A DNA stretch of 33,873 nt, taken from NCBI GenBank assembly GCA_030523765.1, contig JAUNHX010000025.1, positions 1 through 33,873 of the forward strand, written 5' to 3'. The DNA is from Bacteroidales bacterium (GTDB taxonomy: Bacteria; Bacteroidota; Bacteroidia; Bacteroidales; P3). Below are positions 11,801-19,136 of the stretch, one piece after another; positions within the stretch are counted from its first letter, which is position 1; each line of letters opens with the position of its first letter. Under the pieces are notes generated by a model. The model was not told the origin of the DNA and searched no databases. It worked only from the letters and a program-made list of their open reading frames with translations. The translations under genes were made by a program, and so were the position numbers.

Positions 11801-13676
11801 CGATTCGTACATCGCCCTTGTTGGCAGAATAGATATAAATAGAGCTGACACCATTCACATCGGAACTACGTCCACCACCATATATATCGTGAAGCACTGT
11901 ACCTTTGTAGGCTTTGATCGTTACTCGGCCCATACGCTGAGGGAGTACGTTGCTCATAGCTCCCGATGAAGCCAACGTACCCTGGGGCGACATATTGCCT
12001 GCACCATAGACATTGCCTTTGACCGTTACGCCTGTTCCTACAGCTACTCCCGATACGTCATGATCGGAATCGCTGGTATTGATCAATACATAGGAAGTAT
12101 AGGTGATGGGGACTTTAACACTACTATTGGCAAGATCATCATAACCTGTCATCATATCATCATGATATACTAACGAGGTTCCCTCCACATTGCGGCATCC
12201 ATAATAACCATTGCTGCCGCCAAAGACATTGTTGCAAACGGTACCTCCACGGAGGGTGACATAGGCTGCAGCATCTGCATCGCTTGCATCGGCCGACTCG
12301 CCTACCTTGCCACTGATATTATTGCCACCAAAGATGGTACCCACCGTACCTGCCAACAAGTTGACATAGGTACTATGAAGGACGTTGGCTTTCTGGCATC
12401 CACCATAAAGCTCGTTGATTACCATATTGCTGCTTGCCACATCAATGAAAGTACTTTTCCTAATGCTATTACCCATGTAACTAATGGCGGCAGTTACATC
12501 GGCTAACATATCGCCCGAGTTACCACCACCATACACCGTCTTGATGCTACCTTTGGTTAATGTCAAGGTTGGGATAATCGTCATATCGGCTGCATTGTTA
12601 CCTCCGAAGAGGGTACGTATATCGTACAGTTTATCCTCATCGGGGCAACCATCACTGAGGGGTGAATGGGTATTGGTAATATTGACGGTAACCGATGTTC
12701 CTAACACAGAAGCACTATTACCTCCCGCAAAAAGGGTGTCGATCTGACCATCGGTAACAGTGATGATGGTGTTGGCACCCAGAACCTTGTTGCCACCACC
12801 AAAGAGATATTTAATACCTTTATTATAAGCATAATCACTAACGACAGGACTAGAACCCATGGTATAACCTGTATACGAATCACCAGTTATTTCGGTTGTA
12901 CCATTGATGGCAATAACGACGTTGCCAGCTGTTGCACTCGAGCTTGTAGCACCCGCAATAGAACCACCATAGTTGTTGCCTCCAAAGACGGCACCGATAG
13001 TACCATCGTTTACAGTTATAGAAGCTGTTGTTTCACCACTAGTAGCATAGGTCACATATGCATTCTTAGCACCCGCAAAGACAGAATCAACTACAGTATT
13101 AGAACCATTAATGGTAACCGATGTCTTAGAAATAGAGGGAATAACATTGGCAGCAGCGAGTGTTACCACTTCTGCTCCATGAGTAGAGGAATTACCCCAT
13201 TCGTAAACAGTGGTTCCATTGGCCACCTCTGTTTCCGTAACAGTTGATGAGGCTGCGTCTGTATTGTCTCCATAACGATAGTAACCATTACCACCGCCGT
13301 ATACACTGCCCACACTGACAGTACAATTATTGTCACTGCCTATGGTGATGGTAGATCCTGTTGAGCCTTGTACCGAGCCTGCAATATCGTTACCACCATA
13401 TACACCTGCAATAGCAGGAGTGGCAACGCCATCAACCACTGTCGGGGAACCCGTCTTATTAACAACAACGACAGAGTTGCCCGTAACATTGGCCATACGA
13501 CCACCACCAAACACATTACCACCCACTTGGGGTGCCTGTGCCATTATGGATAATGAAGAGAATAGCAACGCTGCAATGGCTACCATTCGGAAGAGCCATC
13601 GTTCCATACACTGAATAGAACCTATCATTTTTTCCGTGCTCATGACTAACAAGTCCTTTATCGTCATTATTTTCAT
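2820..13676 (-). CDS. Giant T9SS-exported adhesin-like surface protein with VYGGGN repeats
   Basis: A single open frame of up to 3618 codons. A signal peptide follows Met24 (basic start, hydrophobic AIAALLFSSLSIMA, then QAPQ). Residues about 50-1330 contain roughly 32 copies of a [VLI][FY]GG[GNC]-type motif (VFGGGR, VYGGGN, IFGGNN, ELYGGC) spaced about 30-60 residues, usually followed by an [ST]xVxI strand, suggesting a long repetitive beta structure. Residues about 1330-3100 are mixed; LQGGFFPYTYTW near 2685 resembles SprB-type repeats. Residues about 3125-3330 carry GLUG-type repeats (GGLVGYQG, GGLLGSAT). A GCDSVVILNLTI motif precedes the C-terminal T9SS type A sorting domain (VFPNPTLGKVTV near 3547, ending GVAIKKVIKK). 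The protein should therefore cross the outer membrane by type IX secretion and be surface-attached or released. The start is uncertain: 13676 and 13643 are both possible, and 13607 is the latest start keeping the signal peptide. The ligand is unknown. Confidence 0.9.
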   Translation of the reverse strand: MKIMTIKDLLVMSTEKMIGSIQCMERWLFRMVAIAALLFSSLSIMAQAPQVGGNVFGGGRMANVTGNSVVVVNKTGSPTVVDGVATPAIAGVYGGNDIAGSVQGSTGSTITIGSDNNCTVSVGSVYGGGNGYYRYGDNTDAASSTVTETEVANGTTVYEWGNSSTHGAEVVTLAAANVIPSISKTSVTINGSNTVVDSVFAGAKNAYVTYATSGETTASITVNDGTIGAVFGGNNYGGSIAGATSSSATAGNVVIAINGTTEITGDSYTGYTMGSSPVVSDYAYNKGIKYLFGGGNKVLGANTIITVTDGQIDTLFAGGNSASVLGTSVTVNITNTHSPLSDGCPDEDKLYDIRTLFGGNNAADMTIIPTLTLTKGSIKTVYGGGNSGDMLADVTAAISYMGNSIRKSTFIDVASSNMVINELYGGCQKANVLHSTYVNLLAGTVGTIFGGNNISGKVGESADASDADAAAYVTLRGGTVCNNVFGGSNGYYGCRNVEGTSLVYHDDMMTGYDDLANSSVKVPITYTSYVLINTSDSDHDVSGVAVGTGVTVKGNVYGAGNMSPQGTLASSGAMSNVLPQRMGRVTIKAYKGTVLHDIYGGGRSSDVNGVSSIYIYSANKGDVRIDGRVFGGNDMAGRVTGALANGASLDYTTSLDGTTSLTAANATTYILVEGMPTIGEVYGGGNGEDYASAEYCDCTTYGSNWSTTAPMQTSTWIDINMSCSDAATMGTIQTVYGGGNGADVGKATTYITGTGYVDVAFAGGNGADVTDASPTLTVKTPTDETNCARSNSGATDVAKYNVREIFGGNNSVAMEDQLPSVILTEGRFQTVYGGGNAGDMLADGVASEGDNDVLGLSTYIYINSADVEVTDYVYGGCRMANVANGTYVHISNGTLNNVFGGNDIAGTVHKTLVNVDGGTIEALYGGSNGMYDYDESNNAYIFGSDHTTSNLVASATTGRPVVDTAIVNFKGGTLNNNFYAGGLAANTGSTIATIEGSGIINGDIFGGAKGDVAHIGYCETTYPHLGRVTETANLTVKSLSESSPSNITIYGGGHAGDVNNTNLQIINCNRSFRTVYGGCYASHVIGTASTTIQLDEVRSSTYIDTVYGGNNFAGYVYNTDLTIEGGVYTQIYGAGNGDYDYKTLLAAAISASCVDSVPYSQYITMNMNPDTIRGTLYGGGNMGVVGKDLDATNTVLRNPTWGSLTGWPQWKQDLIPSTQTDARMAALPQGEYGRIIMNITGGVYADQVYAGARGRDADQTNKTTYGRRHLAFAYKQINMYAGYIAKSIHGGSESVDDGYPWECKEEETSLRPSSVLNLMGGTFNKHCYGGGYQGTAYGSAFVNVGIHAVDDHHVWTTTYGPLYTKSGDVWSQSSSSVSSDSYADYKPSLTAGPLYFNASIYNGSDWGAAGAQAVFNTQGFYGGETMIYVDGEDYHTSATAVTSLPAMDIKYSLIGSGTSTEGGDVWRRIFVRHYGDYSCPNPSKSLFSIQRADRVVLDSCYFTLSGESDAYSAYITPNYSLSRIDTLILRGDNLINIEAPARHIVEMYSEKWQSNGTNITDKDIYILHTDLANNVNEMTAAMTNNCSDEFSSSEFCTNLALAVSPSNKLVLNNGCYISIDNYNSYGKLYGYAYLMSGDGTRSYVYAIDKVSSTSTNLNNGGFAGICRSNNVTNTYNNNDTIELNYVNNTLTHYRTWEVGVSDGARNRHITIVANANPEAEGCDDQWLPGGQTENNHDYGFAVAHSALELPPTDGGHFFKIKSVMVDQDNGGQVNLMNAAYNPAGGDGDTTTNTTAENSENWVNYRSSDWAADTASAVTTMLNNPDYNFGLMFVMPSSQFDYTAVAPGAQYTYAGSQVLVGGEAFTAISGFTSYPVSSTSANVITNIDFYLTYNTDFSTTIIRDVIFNIEEYHLDSQGNEVSDGPIQITVTIATVISAFSDMEVELLAMYNEGISDTYVRKIVLPATFEYRDLRLTKIEWEYDADIHNSDSYTYVPPSSNELGSNAKSDQCLWNMVAADATKTANNQFGFTLNLSENITDNIANTLGWYSIDCPALDVYDACLSGESLTGTVAGIENNTAYVTSYGENDLHKLMTSADLDIPLGSLDGRASAAIEGVLHFDGSMVYPENPYLARIRLTFSYTKNNKTTSFHLTFKIKTRMEGDTIYMASAVHGNHKARSSGGLTITRNGHKLKACSDLAAADAGHRPNDFVIDFVEALRLYKEGDVICILDTVDLSTDDNVTIRGFDYSVIQIIRYSGSHLDAPGKACAYRGPMVRMGKNSRFSVYNTWFNGSGITRVKHTTRTAEVGTGAPTEGVENSAVNRVVDTLWSCAPMIVVAENAQLQLGNNVTLINNFNNTTCSDAATKPQGFWGTNNPGGAIGIYHSKAASTEYKVYSVRTGLIDSTITVTVSESSAGYPKVTMGYNNAIYDNIVMAPARNANNGAGIYNNGGTLLLGLRSNGGDVINISRNFRLESLTCANWFKVFQKPRKSYTYGESCATSETNNEFAYWQLDTTQVGIDIFTRRVDDQLDDTIIHVPSTSTGTCPASLSNVYLTRTGATDLDDTQSDLISFNTELSPTSLIGVTKWFPGETTRDTIQIARVSNSRPVTAENMWNNFIFFDDSTKAYTFYHSTVNSYTIYFQRCATFKPYIDSEQPTVYHPTSYHINDSSWCSAVRDSLHFKLQGGFFPYTYTWKTSHYKPADTNSDEPDYYTSAYYNVTGRDQTYDWSSAPVVRQRITTGDNVQVNNVPALKAAAQVDTCVLNGLDMPPSSTTFDYTYHVEGVDLTNNCVVPQTVEIRVRRMDGETYVGSTTHATAIVEDREWLSTFGPAAAYTRTPSTSSMTTLHNPGVDSSAFHSTSDSTVARYLRIASGVKVSPLVYPTSYNAWVVAHDYYVPQHTFKYQMRIMRDNPDSTDQFRNVYFCPGDMLNLTTHNDSTDGVQTPKLGGATVAAQSFLMWDFDPEADSIDALYIVPTYNSTITAVYSPTRHWYEVVTSEPTTGYTVDYYGNVTISSKEGLAWLISTTNGLNGQRAQQFHFKRITITPIDGGYDMGAYLWTPLGNINNPFSGTFYGDVQSATIDTTLARNPNPYIRNITVNEPNLPYVGFFGNLDSAVVQNVVLESEFLRGNNYVGGLVAVAHNDVVVKNNILRNTSSFSGSYCMGGLIGLADTNVTINGNTVSVSLLGNAIYAGGLVGYQGYNVKIGGSSDSDEESTKNNITNVDATKLQSALYLGGLSGQATHVYGKGSENHWWKRLFGAKPSSDEIADLRNNYVRLVTNGNAMFAGGLLGSATNVNLSNNYVYGRVQAANQAGSLVGQMGSNVTLDHCYYMNGMSTRVFGQGSNTSGSTKYAAFKGKGNKVETSEPIDGVNNMTRLLNRWVRANSDDSTNVYFTWTSDMLGTNSGFPIFGDPDMIPVNDTLVEMACDEYNFNGIVIYGDTVIRMNYVDSVEMIDSTFTLIVSMGHSENELFFDTVPVGSYYVGHGFALTNEELSMLRGTTDGSGVKTVQLVDSLLTEHGCDSVVILNLTIYMKTMVDIEEAETFEVSVFPNPTLGKVTVQADAIETVEVYDAISRRLITVKGSGDDQAVFDLTPYPTGTYYLRVTTPQGVAIKKVIKK

Positions 13677-13845
13677 TTCTTTTTTCGATTTGTGGTAATC
13701 TCACCCTCTCTTTTTCGTCTACAAACGACGATTTCATACTCACTTATCCGCATACTTATATAACCCTAAAGAATGCTATAAGGTACACAAATATACCAAC
13801 ATAGCAGTCCTTTTGAATTGGACCCTACGCCAGTATTCCACGATG

Positions 13846-13874
13846 CAAAGATACAACTTTTTTTTATTCCACAA
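13846..13874 (-). promoter_or_regulatory. Bacteroidetes-type promoter for the giant adhesin locus
   Basis: The minus strand reads TATCTTTG at 13853-13846, an exact match to the Bacteroidetes -7 consensus TAnnTTTG. A -33-like TTG lies at 13874-13872, 18 bases upstream. Transcription would begin near 13840, leaving a leader of about 160 bases before the first possible start at 13676. No gene lies between, so this most likely drives the adhesin, the small ORF and the lipoprotein. Confidence 0.65.
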
Positions 13875-13946
13875 GAAAAAGTTGATAAAATTGGGTGTAA
13901 AATAAAAAAGCAATAAATAAGTGTTGCTCTTGGACAAAGATAAGGG

Positions 13947-13994
13947 AAAAAGGGAACCCTACACCCATTCATAAGAAGAAATATAGGGTTCCCT
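13947..13994 (-). terminator. Intrinsic terminator of the rpoBC-DUF3467 operon
   Basis: A perfect 11-bp inverted repeat (AGGGAACCCTA at 13951-13961 and TAGGGTTCCCT at 13984-13994) encloses a 22-base loop. On the minus strand the second arm runs straight into a T run (complement of 13947-13951). It lies about 65 bases after the DUF3467 stop and before the adhesin promoter, so it separates the two transcription units. Each arm is also nearly self-complementary. Confidence 0.7.
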
Positions 13995-14058
13995 ATAAAA
14001 GAGGATCTGACAGCGATGACAAAAGAGAGTCATTACCATCAAGACTTAAAATAGTTAG

Positions 14059-14388
14059 CTACGCTTCGCCCTGAGGCAGCATATCATAAGGTATGGTATT
14101 GCTATCGCCCATTTCGTTCTGAGGAGCGGGGATGGGTCCAAAGTGGTTCTCATACTTGCGGATATTGTCGTTGAGGGCATTGAGGAAATTGCGAGCATGG
14201 AAGGGGGTCATGATGATACGGCTGCGCACGGGAGCCTGATTGGGCGACCCAGGAAAAATCTGAGCGAAGTCAATGCAAAACTCTGTAGGGGTATGCGACA
14301 CAAGAACGAGATTGCAATATACACCTTTAGCGACTTCACTGGAGATGTCGAGTTTCATCTGTTGTGGTTGGGGCTTTTTTTCTGCCAT
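14059..14388 (-). CDS. DUF3467 family protein
   Basis: A 109-residue soluble protein with no signal or membrane segment. The core (LDISSEVAKGVYCNLVLVSHTPTEF, then DFAQIFPG and RIIMTPFHARNFLNAL) is typical of the DUF3467 family, whose members are about 100 residues long. The family's biochemical role is not established. In Bacteroidetes I recall it commonly located directly after rpoC, as here (192 bases downstream), suggesting a link to transcription or simply conserved co-expression. The start at 14388 (MAEKKPQPQQ) follows an A-rich leader with no clear Shine-Dalgarno sequence. It is the last gene before the terminator at 13951-13994. Confidence 0.88.
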   Translation of the reverse strand: MAEKKPQPQQMKLDISSEVAKGVYCNLVLVSHTPTEFCIDFAQIFPGSPNQAPVRSRIIMTPFHARNFLNALNDNIRKYENHFGPIPAPQNEMGDSNTIPYDMLPQGEA

Positions 14389-14517
14389 AATAACTATTTG
14401 TTTAAGAGGTTGTAATTACACTATACTTGACGGGTTGACTACAGAAAACTGTAACGTTTAGGAGGAGAAGGAGGCCACACCCGAAGATGACACCCCTTGT
14501 GAGGAGGTTGGACAACA

Positions 14518-14551
14518 AAGTCCCCAGCATCAAAAAGGAAGCTAGGGACTT
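14518..14551 (-). other. Hairpin in the rpoC-DUF3467 spacer
   Basis: AAGTCCCCAGC (14518-14528) and GCTAGGGACTT (14541-14551) form an 11-bp stem with one G-U pair and a 12-base loop. On the minus strand it lies about 30 bases after the rpoC stop. No continuous T run follows, so it may be a partial terminator, a processing site or an mRNA-stabilising 3' structure. Confidence 0.5.
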
Positions 14552-14564
14552 GTTCAATATTGCT

Positions 14565-14580
14565 ACTGTTATATAACAGT
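14565..14580. repeat. 16-bp perfect palindrome abutting the rpoC stop codon
   Basis: ACTGTTATATAACAGT reads the same on both strands and ends on the base next to the rpoC stop codon (14581-14583). It could be a protein-binding site or a small RNA hairpin preceding the larger stem at 14518-14551. Confidence 0.5.
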
Positions 14581-17500
14581 TTAGCGGCGTTTGCTTGGAG
14601 TGGTAGGAGCGTTGGTAGCGGCAGCCATCTCCTCTTTGCTAGCCACCTGGAGGCGCTGATATTCGCGCAAACCCGTACCAGCGGGAATAAGGTGACCCAC
14701 AATAACGTTCTCCTTCATGCCTTCGAGGAAGTCCTGCTTAGCATTGATGGCAGCCTCGGTGAGGACCTTGGTGGTTTCCTGGAAGGAGGCAGCACTGATG
14801 AAGGACTTGGTTTGAAGAGAAGCGCGGGTGATACCTTGCAGGATCTGCTTAGCGGTAGCCGGCTTAGCATCGCGAGCCACAACCAGTTTGCGGTCGGCAC
14901 GACGGAGGAGCGAGTTCTCATCGCGGAGACGACGAGCCGAGATGATCTGACCATCTTCCAGGTTCATCGATTCACCCTTATCCTCGATCACCTTCATGCC
15001 GAAGATCTCATCGTTGGTTTCGCGGAAGTCGATCTTGTTGACCAACTCGCCTTCGAGGAAGTGGGTATCGCCTGGATCCTCGATTTCTACCTTGCGCATC
15101 ATCTGACGAACGATAACCTCGAAATGCTTGTCGTTGATCTTCACACCTTGCAGACGGTAAACCTCTTGCACCTCGTTGACGATGTATTCCTGTACCTTCA
15201 TAGGTCCCTGAACAGCCAAGATATCGGACGGTGTGATGGAGCCCTCGCAGAGAGGAGTACCCGATTTAACGTAGTCCTGATCCTGAGCAAGGATCTGCTT
15301 GGAGGTAGGAATAAGGTAGGTACGCTGTTCGCCCGTACGCGAAGTGATAGTGATTTCACGATTGTTGCGTTTGAGCTTCTTAGCAATAGAGACGATACCA
15401 TCGATTTCAGCCACGATAGCGGGATCGGAGGGGTTACGAGCCTCGAAGAGCTCGGTAACACGAGGCAGACCGCCCGTGATATCGCCAGCCTTACCGAAGG
15501 AGCGAGGAATCTTGACGAGGACATCACCAGCCTTGAGCATCTGACCGTTGTCAACACCGATATGGGCACCTACAGGAAGGTCGTAAACCTTGAGGATATT
15601 GCCTTCATCATCGAGGATATTGACAGTGGGGTTCTTGGTACGTTGACGCGACTCGATGACCACCTTGTCTTGCAGACCTGTCTGAGCATCGCTCTCGACA
15701 CGATAGGTCTGGTTCTCAATCACATTCTCGAAACTAACCTTACCAGCTACATCGGACATGATGACAGCATTATAGGGGTCCCACTCGGCAATCAGATCAC
15801 CCTTGTGGATAATCTCACCGCTCGACTTGAAGAGTTTCGAAGCATAGGGGATGAGTGAGGAGGAGAGGGTAACATCGGTATGGGTATCAACGATACGCAT
15901 CTCAGCCGAACGACCCATAACGAGACGATAGCTGCGGCCATCGGCATCGGTATAGGGGATATCGCGAAGTTCATCAATTTCGAGACGACCTTCGTGGCGC
16001 GAAGTGATGGTAGAGGTGGTACCAATGTTGCCACCAGCCACACCACCCACGTGGAAGGTACGGAGGGTAAGCTGTGTACCAGGCTCACCAATAGCTTGAG
16101 CAGCGATCACACCTACAGCCTCACCCTTTTGGACCATCTTGCCAGTGGCGAGGTTGCGGCCATAGCACTTAGCACATACACCGTGCTTAGCTTCGCAGGT
16201 GAGTACCGAACGGATTTCAACCTCTTCGATGCCAGCCTCTTCGATGCGTTTACAGATCGTTTCGGTAAGTTCTTCGCCAGCGGGAGCGATGAGTTCGTTG
16301 GTATGAGGATCGTAGATATCGTGAACCGAGGTACGACCCAAAATCTTTTCAGACAACGTAACAACGATGTCTTCACCTTTCTTGAGGGCAGTGGTGGGCA
16401 GACCACGGAGGGTGCCGCAGTCCTCTTCGGTGATGATAACATCGTGAGCCACATCAACCAAACGACGGGTAAGATAACCAGCATCGGCAGTCTTCAGTGC
16501 GGTATCGGCCAGACCCTTACGAGCACCGTGAGTGGAGATGAAATACTCGAGCACCGAAAGACCCTCCTTGAAGTTGGAGATGATGGGGTTCTCGATAATC
16601 TCGTTGCCAGCAGCACCAGCTTTCTGAGGCTTGGCCATCAGACCACGCATACCCGAGAGCTGACGGATCTGCTCTTTCGAACCACGGGCACCCGAATCGT
16701 ACATCATATATACGGGGTTGAATCCCTGATTATCGGCCTTGAGACGTTTCATCAGCGTTTCGGTAAGCTGATTGTTGGTGTTGGTCCAAATATCGATAAC
16801 GTGATTGTAACGTTCATTGTTGGTGATAAGACCCATAGAGTACTGCATCATCACCTCTTCAACCTCTTCGTTGGCTTTGGCAATCAACTCTTCCTTTTCG
16901 GGAGGGATGATAACGTCGCCTAAGTTGAAGGAGAGACCACCACGATAGGCCATACGATAACCCATGTTCTTGATATCATCAAGGAACTGGGCGGTGGTGG
17001 CGTTGCCACAAGCGGTGAAGAGATCGCCAATGATATCGCGCAGACTCTTCTTGCCCATCACCTGGTTGATATAGCCATACTCGGCAGGAACCATCTTGTT
17101 GAAAACAACACGGCCTACGGTGGTACGCAGACGGTTGGTCTTGATGAAATGACCCTCACTATCGACTACAGGATTGCCCTTCTTGTCGCGTACTATCTCG
17201 TACTCGGTGCGGGAATAGAGAGCCTTCTCGGCATCATTCTTGCAGTTACGATCGGTGAGGATATTGCCCTTAGCATCCTTGATGACCTCGGTGAAGGTGT
17301 TATCGGTATGGATCAGTTCGTGTTCGCGAGCAGGATCGAAGGCGGTAAGACGTACCGAGATGCAGGCATTGAGGGAGACACGCTTCTCGTTGTAAGCGAT
17401 GGTCACCTCTTCGGGCGAATAGAAGCGGAAGCCCTCGCCAGGAACGGTCTCGTTCTCGGTGGTGACACGCTTCTTAGTCATATAATAGAGGCCAAGCACC

Positions 17501-19113
17501 ATGTCTTGCGAAGGCACAGTGATAGGCGCACCATTGGCAGGGTTGAGGATATTGTGGCTGGAGAGCATGAGAAGCTGAGCCTCAAGCACAGCAGCGTTGC
17601 CCAGGGGCACATGGACAGCCATCTGGTCACCATCGAAGTCGGCGTTGAAACCGGTACACACCAAGGGGTGGAGGCTGATAGCCTTACCTTCGACCAACTT
17701 GGGCTGGAAGGCCTGGATACCCAGACGGTGGAGGGTAGGAGCACGGTTGAGGAGGATGGGATGACCCTTGAGGATATTTTCGAGGATTTCCCATACCACT
17801 GGTTCTTTACGATCTACGATACGCTTAGCGCTCTTCACGGTCTTGACGAGACCACGCTCCAGCATTTTGCGAATGATGAAAGGTTTGAAGAGCTCGGAAG
17901 CCATATCCTTAGGAAGACCACACTCGTGCATCTTCAGTTCGGGACCTACCACAATAACGGAACGACCTGAATAGTCGACACGCTTACCCAGAAGGTTCTG
18001 ACGGAAGCGACCCTGCTTACCCTTAAGGCTATCGGAGAGCGACTTGAGGGAGCGGTTGGAGTTGGTATCGGACTTGACGCTGGAGGCCTTGCGGCTATTG
18101 TCGAACAGCGAGTCGACAGCCTCTTGGAGCATACGTTTCTCGTTGCGCATAATGACCTCGGGAGCCTTGATGTCGACTAGACGACGCAGACGATTGTTAC
18201 GGATAATAACTCGACGATAAAGTTCGTTAATATCGGAGGTAGCGAAACGACCACCATCCAGGGGAACGAGGGGACGCAGATCGGGAGGAATAACGGGGAC
18301 AATGTTGAGAATCATCCACTCAGGACGGTTGTCCATACCACGATCCTGCATGCGGCGCTGCGAGTCACGGAACGACTCAACGATATTGAGGCGCTTCAGC
18401 ACATCGGATTTGCGCTGGCTGGAGGTCTCCTTAGAGGCGCGGCTGCGGAGTTCGTTGCTGAGACGATCCAAACCAGTACGGCCACGATCATCAACCTCAC
18501 TAAGCTCACAGAGAAGCTTATAGAGCGATTCGGCACCCATGCCGGCAATAAACTTATCGGGATCCTCGTCAGGCAACTGAGCGTTGGTGATAGGCAGCGA
18601 CTCGGTGATGGAATAGTACTCCTCCTCGGTAAGGAGGTCGTATTTCTTCACAGGCACCTCGTTGAGCATAGCCTGACCCGGCTGGATAACGATGTATTTC
18701 TCGTAATAAATAATCTGTTCAAGCTTCTTGCTGGGGATATCGAGCAGCGTACCAATCTTGTTGGGCAGAGAGCGGAAGAACCAGATATGAGCTACGGGGA
18801 CAACGAGCTCGATATGGCCCATACGCTCGCGGCGCACCTTCTTCTCGGTGACCTCAACACCGCAACGGTCACAGACAATACCTTTGTAGCGGATACGTTT
18901 GTATTTACCGCAATGGCACTCCCAGTCGCGGGTAGGGCCAAAGATAGCCTCGCAGAAAAGACCATCGCGCTCGGGTTTGTAAGTACGATAGTTGATGGTC
19001 TCGGGTTTGGTAACCTCACCATAACTACGGCGCTTGATCGACTCGGGCGATGCAAGGCTGATGGTTATCGAATTGAAATCGTTCTTAGTCTGAGATTCTT
19101 GTTTAAATGCCAT
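14581..19113 (-). CDS. rpoC: DNA-directed RNA polymerase subunit beta'
   Basis: The 1510-residue beta' subunit of RNA polymerase, which supplies much of the active site. Visible landmarks are the N-terminal zinc-binding cysteines Cys66, Cys68, Cys81 and Cys84; the invariant NADFDGD motif that holds catalytic magnesium (Asp492, Asp494, Asp496); and the second zinc site built from Cys899 (EEDCGTLRG) and Cys973, Cys980, Cys983. The start MAFKQES lies 23 bases after the rpoB stop, without a clear Shine-Dalgarno sequence, so the two are co-transcribed. It is longer than the E. coli protein (1407). Part of the extra length lies at residues about 600-660, a charged segment with [10 protein letters not shown] and [10 protein letters not shown] before RLRTTVGRV. 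The C-terminal tail ends TPSKRR. Confidence 0.98.
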   Translation of the reverse strand: MAFKQESQTKNDFNSITISLASPESIKRRSYGEVTKPETINYRTYKPERDGLFCEAIFGPTRDWECHCGKYKRIRYKGIVCDRCGVEVTEKKVRRERMGHIELVVPVAHIWFFRSLPNKIGTLLDIPSKKLEQIIYYEKYIVIQPGQAMLNEVPVKKYDLLTEEEYYSITESLPITNAQLPDEDPDKFIAGMGAESLYKLLCELSEVDDRGRTGLDRLSNELRSRASKETSSQRKSDVLKRLNIVESFRDSQRRMQDRGMDNRPEWMILNIVPVIPPDLRPLVPLDGGRFATSDINELYRRVIIRNNRLRRLVDIKAPEVIMRNEKRMLQEAVDSLFDNSRKASSVKSDTNSNRSLKSLSDSLKGKQGRFRQNLLGKRVDYSGRSVIVVGPELKMHECGLPKDMASELFKPFIIRKMLERGLVKTVKSAKRIVDRKEPVVWEILENILKGHPILLNRAPTLHRLGIQAFQPKLVEGKAISLHPLVCTGFNADFDGDQMAVHVPLGNAAVLEAQLLMLSSHNILNPANGAPITVPSQDMVLGLYYMTKKRVTTENETVPGEGFRFYSPEEVTIAYNEKRVSLNACISVRLTAFDPAREHELIHTDNTFTEVIKDAKGNILTDRNCKNDAEKALYSRTEYEIVRDKKGNPVVDSEGHFIKTNRLRTTVGRVVFNKMVPAEYGYINQVMGKKSLRDIIGDLFTACGNATTAQFLDDIKNMGYRMAYRGGLSFNLGDVIIPPEKEELIAKANEEVEEVMMQYSMGLITNNERYNHVIDIWTNTNNQLTETLMKRLKADNQGFNPVYMMYDSGARGSKEQIRQLSGMRGLMAKPQKAGAAGNEIIENPIISNFKEGLSVLEYFISTHGARKGLADTALKTADAGYLTRRLVDVAHDVIITEEDCGTLRGLPTTALKKGEDIVVTLSEKILGRTSVHDIYDPHTNELIAPAGEELTETICKRIEEAGIEEVEIRSVLTCEAKHGVCAKCYGRNLATGKMVQKGEAVGVIAAQAIGEPGTQLTLRTFHVGGVAGGNIGTTSTITSRHEGRLEIDELRDIPYTDADGRSYRLVMGRSAEMRIVDTHTDVTLSSSLIPYASKLFKSSGEIIHKGDLIAEWDPYNAVIMSDVAGKVSFENVIENQTYRVESDAQTGLQDKVVIESRQRTKNPTVNILDDEGNILKVYDLPVGAHIGVDNGQMLKAGDVLVKIPRSFGKAGDITGGLPRVTELFEARNPSDPAIVAEIDGIVSIAKKLKRNNREITITSRTGEQRTYLIPTSKQILAQDQDYVKSGTPLCEGSITPSDILAVQGPMKVQEYIVNEVQEVYRLQGVKINDKHFEVIVRQMMRKVEIEDPGDTHFLEGELVNKIDFRETNDEIFGMKVIEDKGESMNLEDGQIISARRLRDENSLLRRADRKLVVARDAKPATAKQILQGITRASLQTKSFISAASFQETTKVLTEAAINAKQDFLEGMKENVIVGHLIPAGTGLREYQRLQVASKEEMAAATNAPTTPSKRR

Positions 19114-19136
19114 AATACTTGCTTCAAAATGTGAGA

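Larger units (their letters stand above)
13677..14058. other. Intergenic region between giant adhesin and DUF3467 genes
   Basis: This 382-base stretch has no convincing gene. Reading leftward it holds the terminator of the upstream operon, a TATCTTTG box at 13935-13942, the better promoter at 13846-13874, and an AT-rich leader before the adhesin start. The 68-codon minus-strand frame here (13766-13972) spans the terminator and promoter and is not considered real. Confidence 0.6.

Noticed and set aside
2820..13676. Possible frameshift or assembly chimera in the giant gene
   Set aside because: A single uninterrupted frame runs from signal peptide to sorting domain with consistent composition.
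13766..13972. 68-codon minus-strand frame upstream of the adhesin
   Set aside because: Spans a clear terminator tail and promoter; no family resemblance.
14461..14517. Additional small gene in the rpoC-DUF3467 spacer
   Set aside because: No start codon with a ribosome site and no open frame of useful length on the minus strand.
14560..15858. 432-codon plus-strand frame opposite rpoC (and similar long frames opposite rpoB and tuf)
   Set aside because: Lies entirely antisense to unmistakable essential genes; arises from codon bias of the minus-strand genes.
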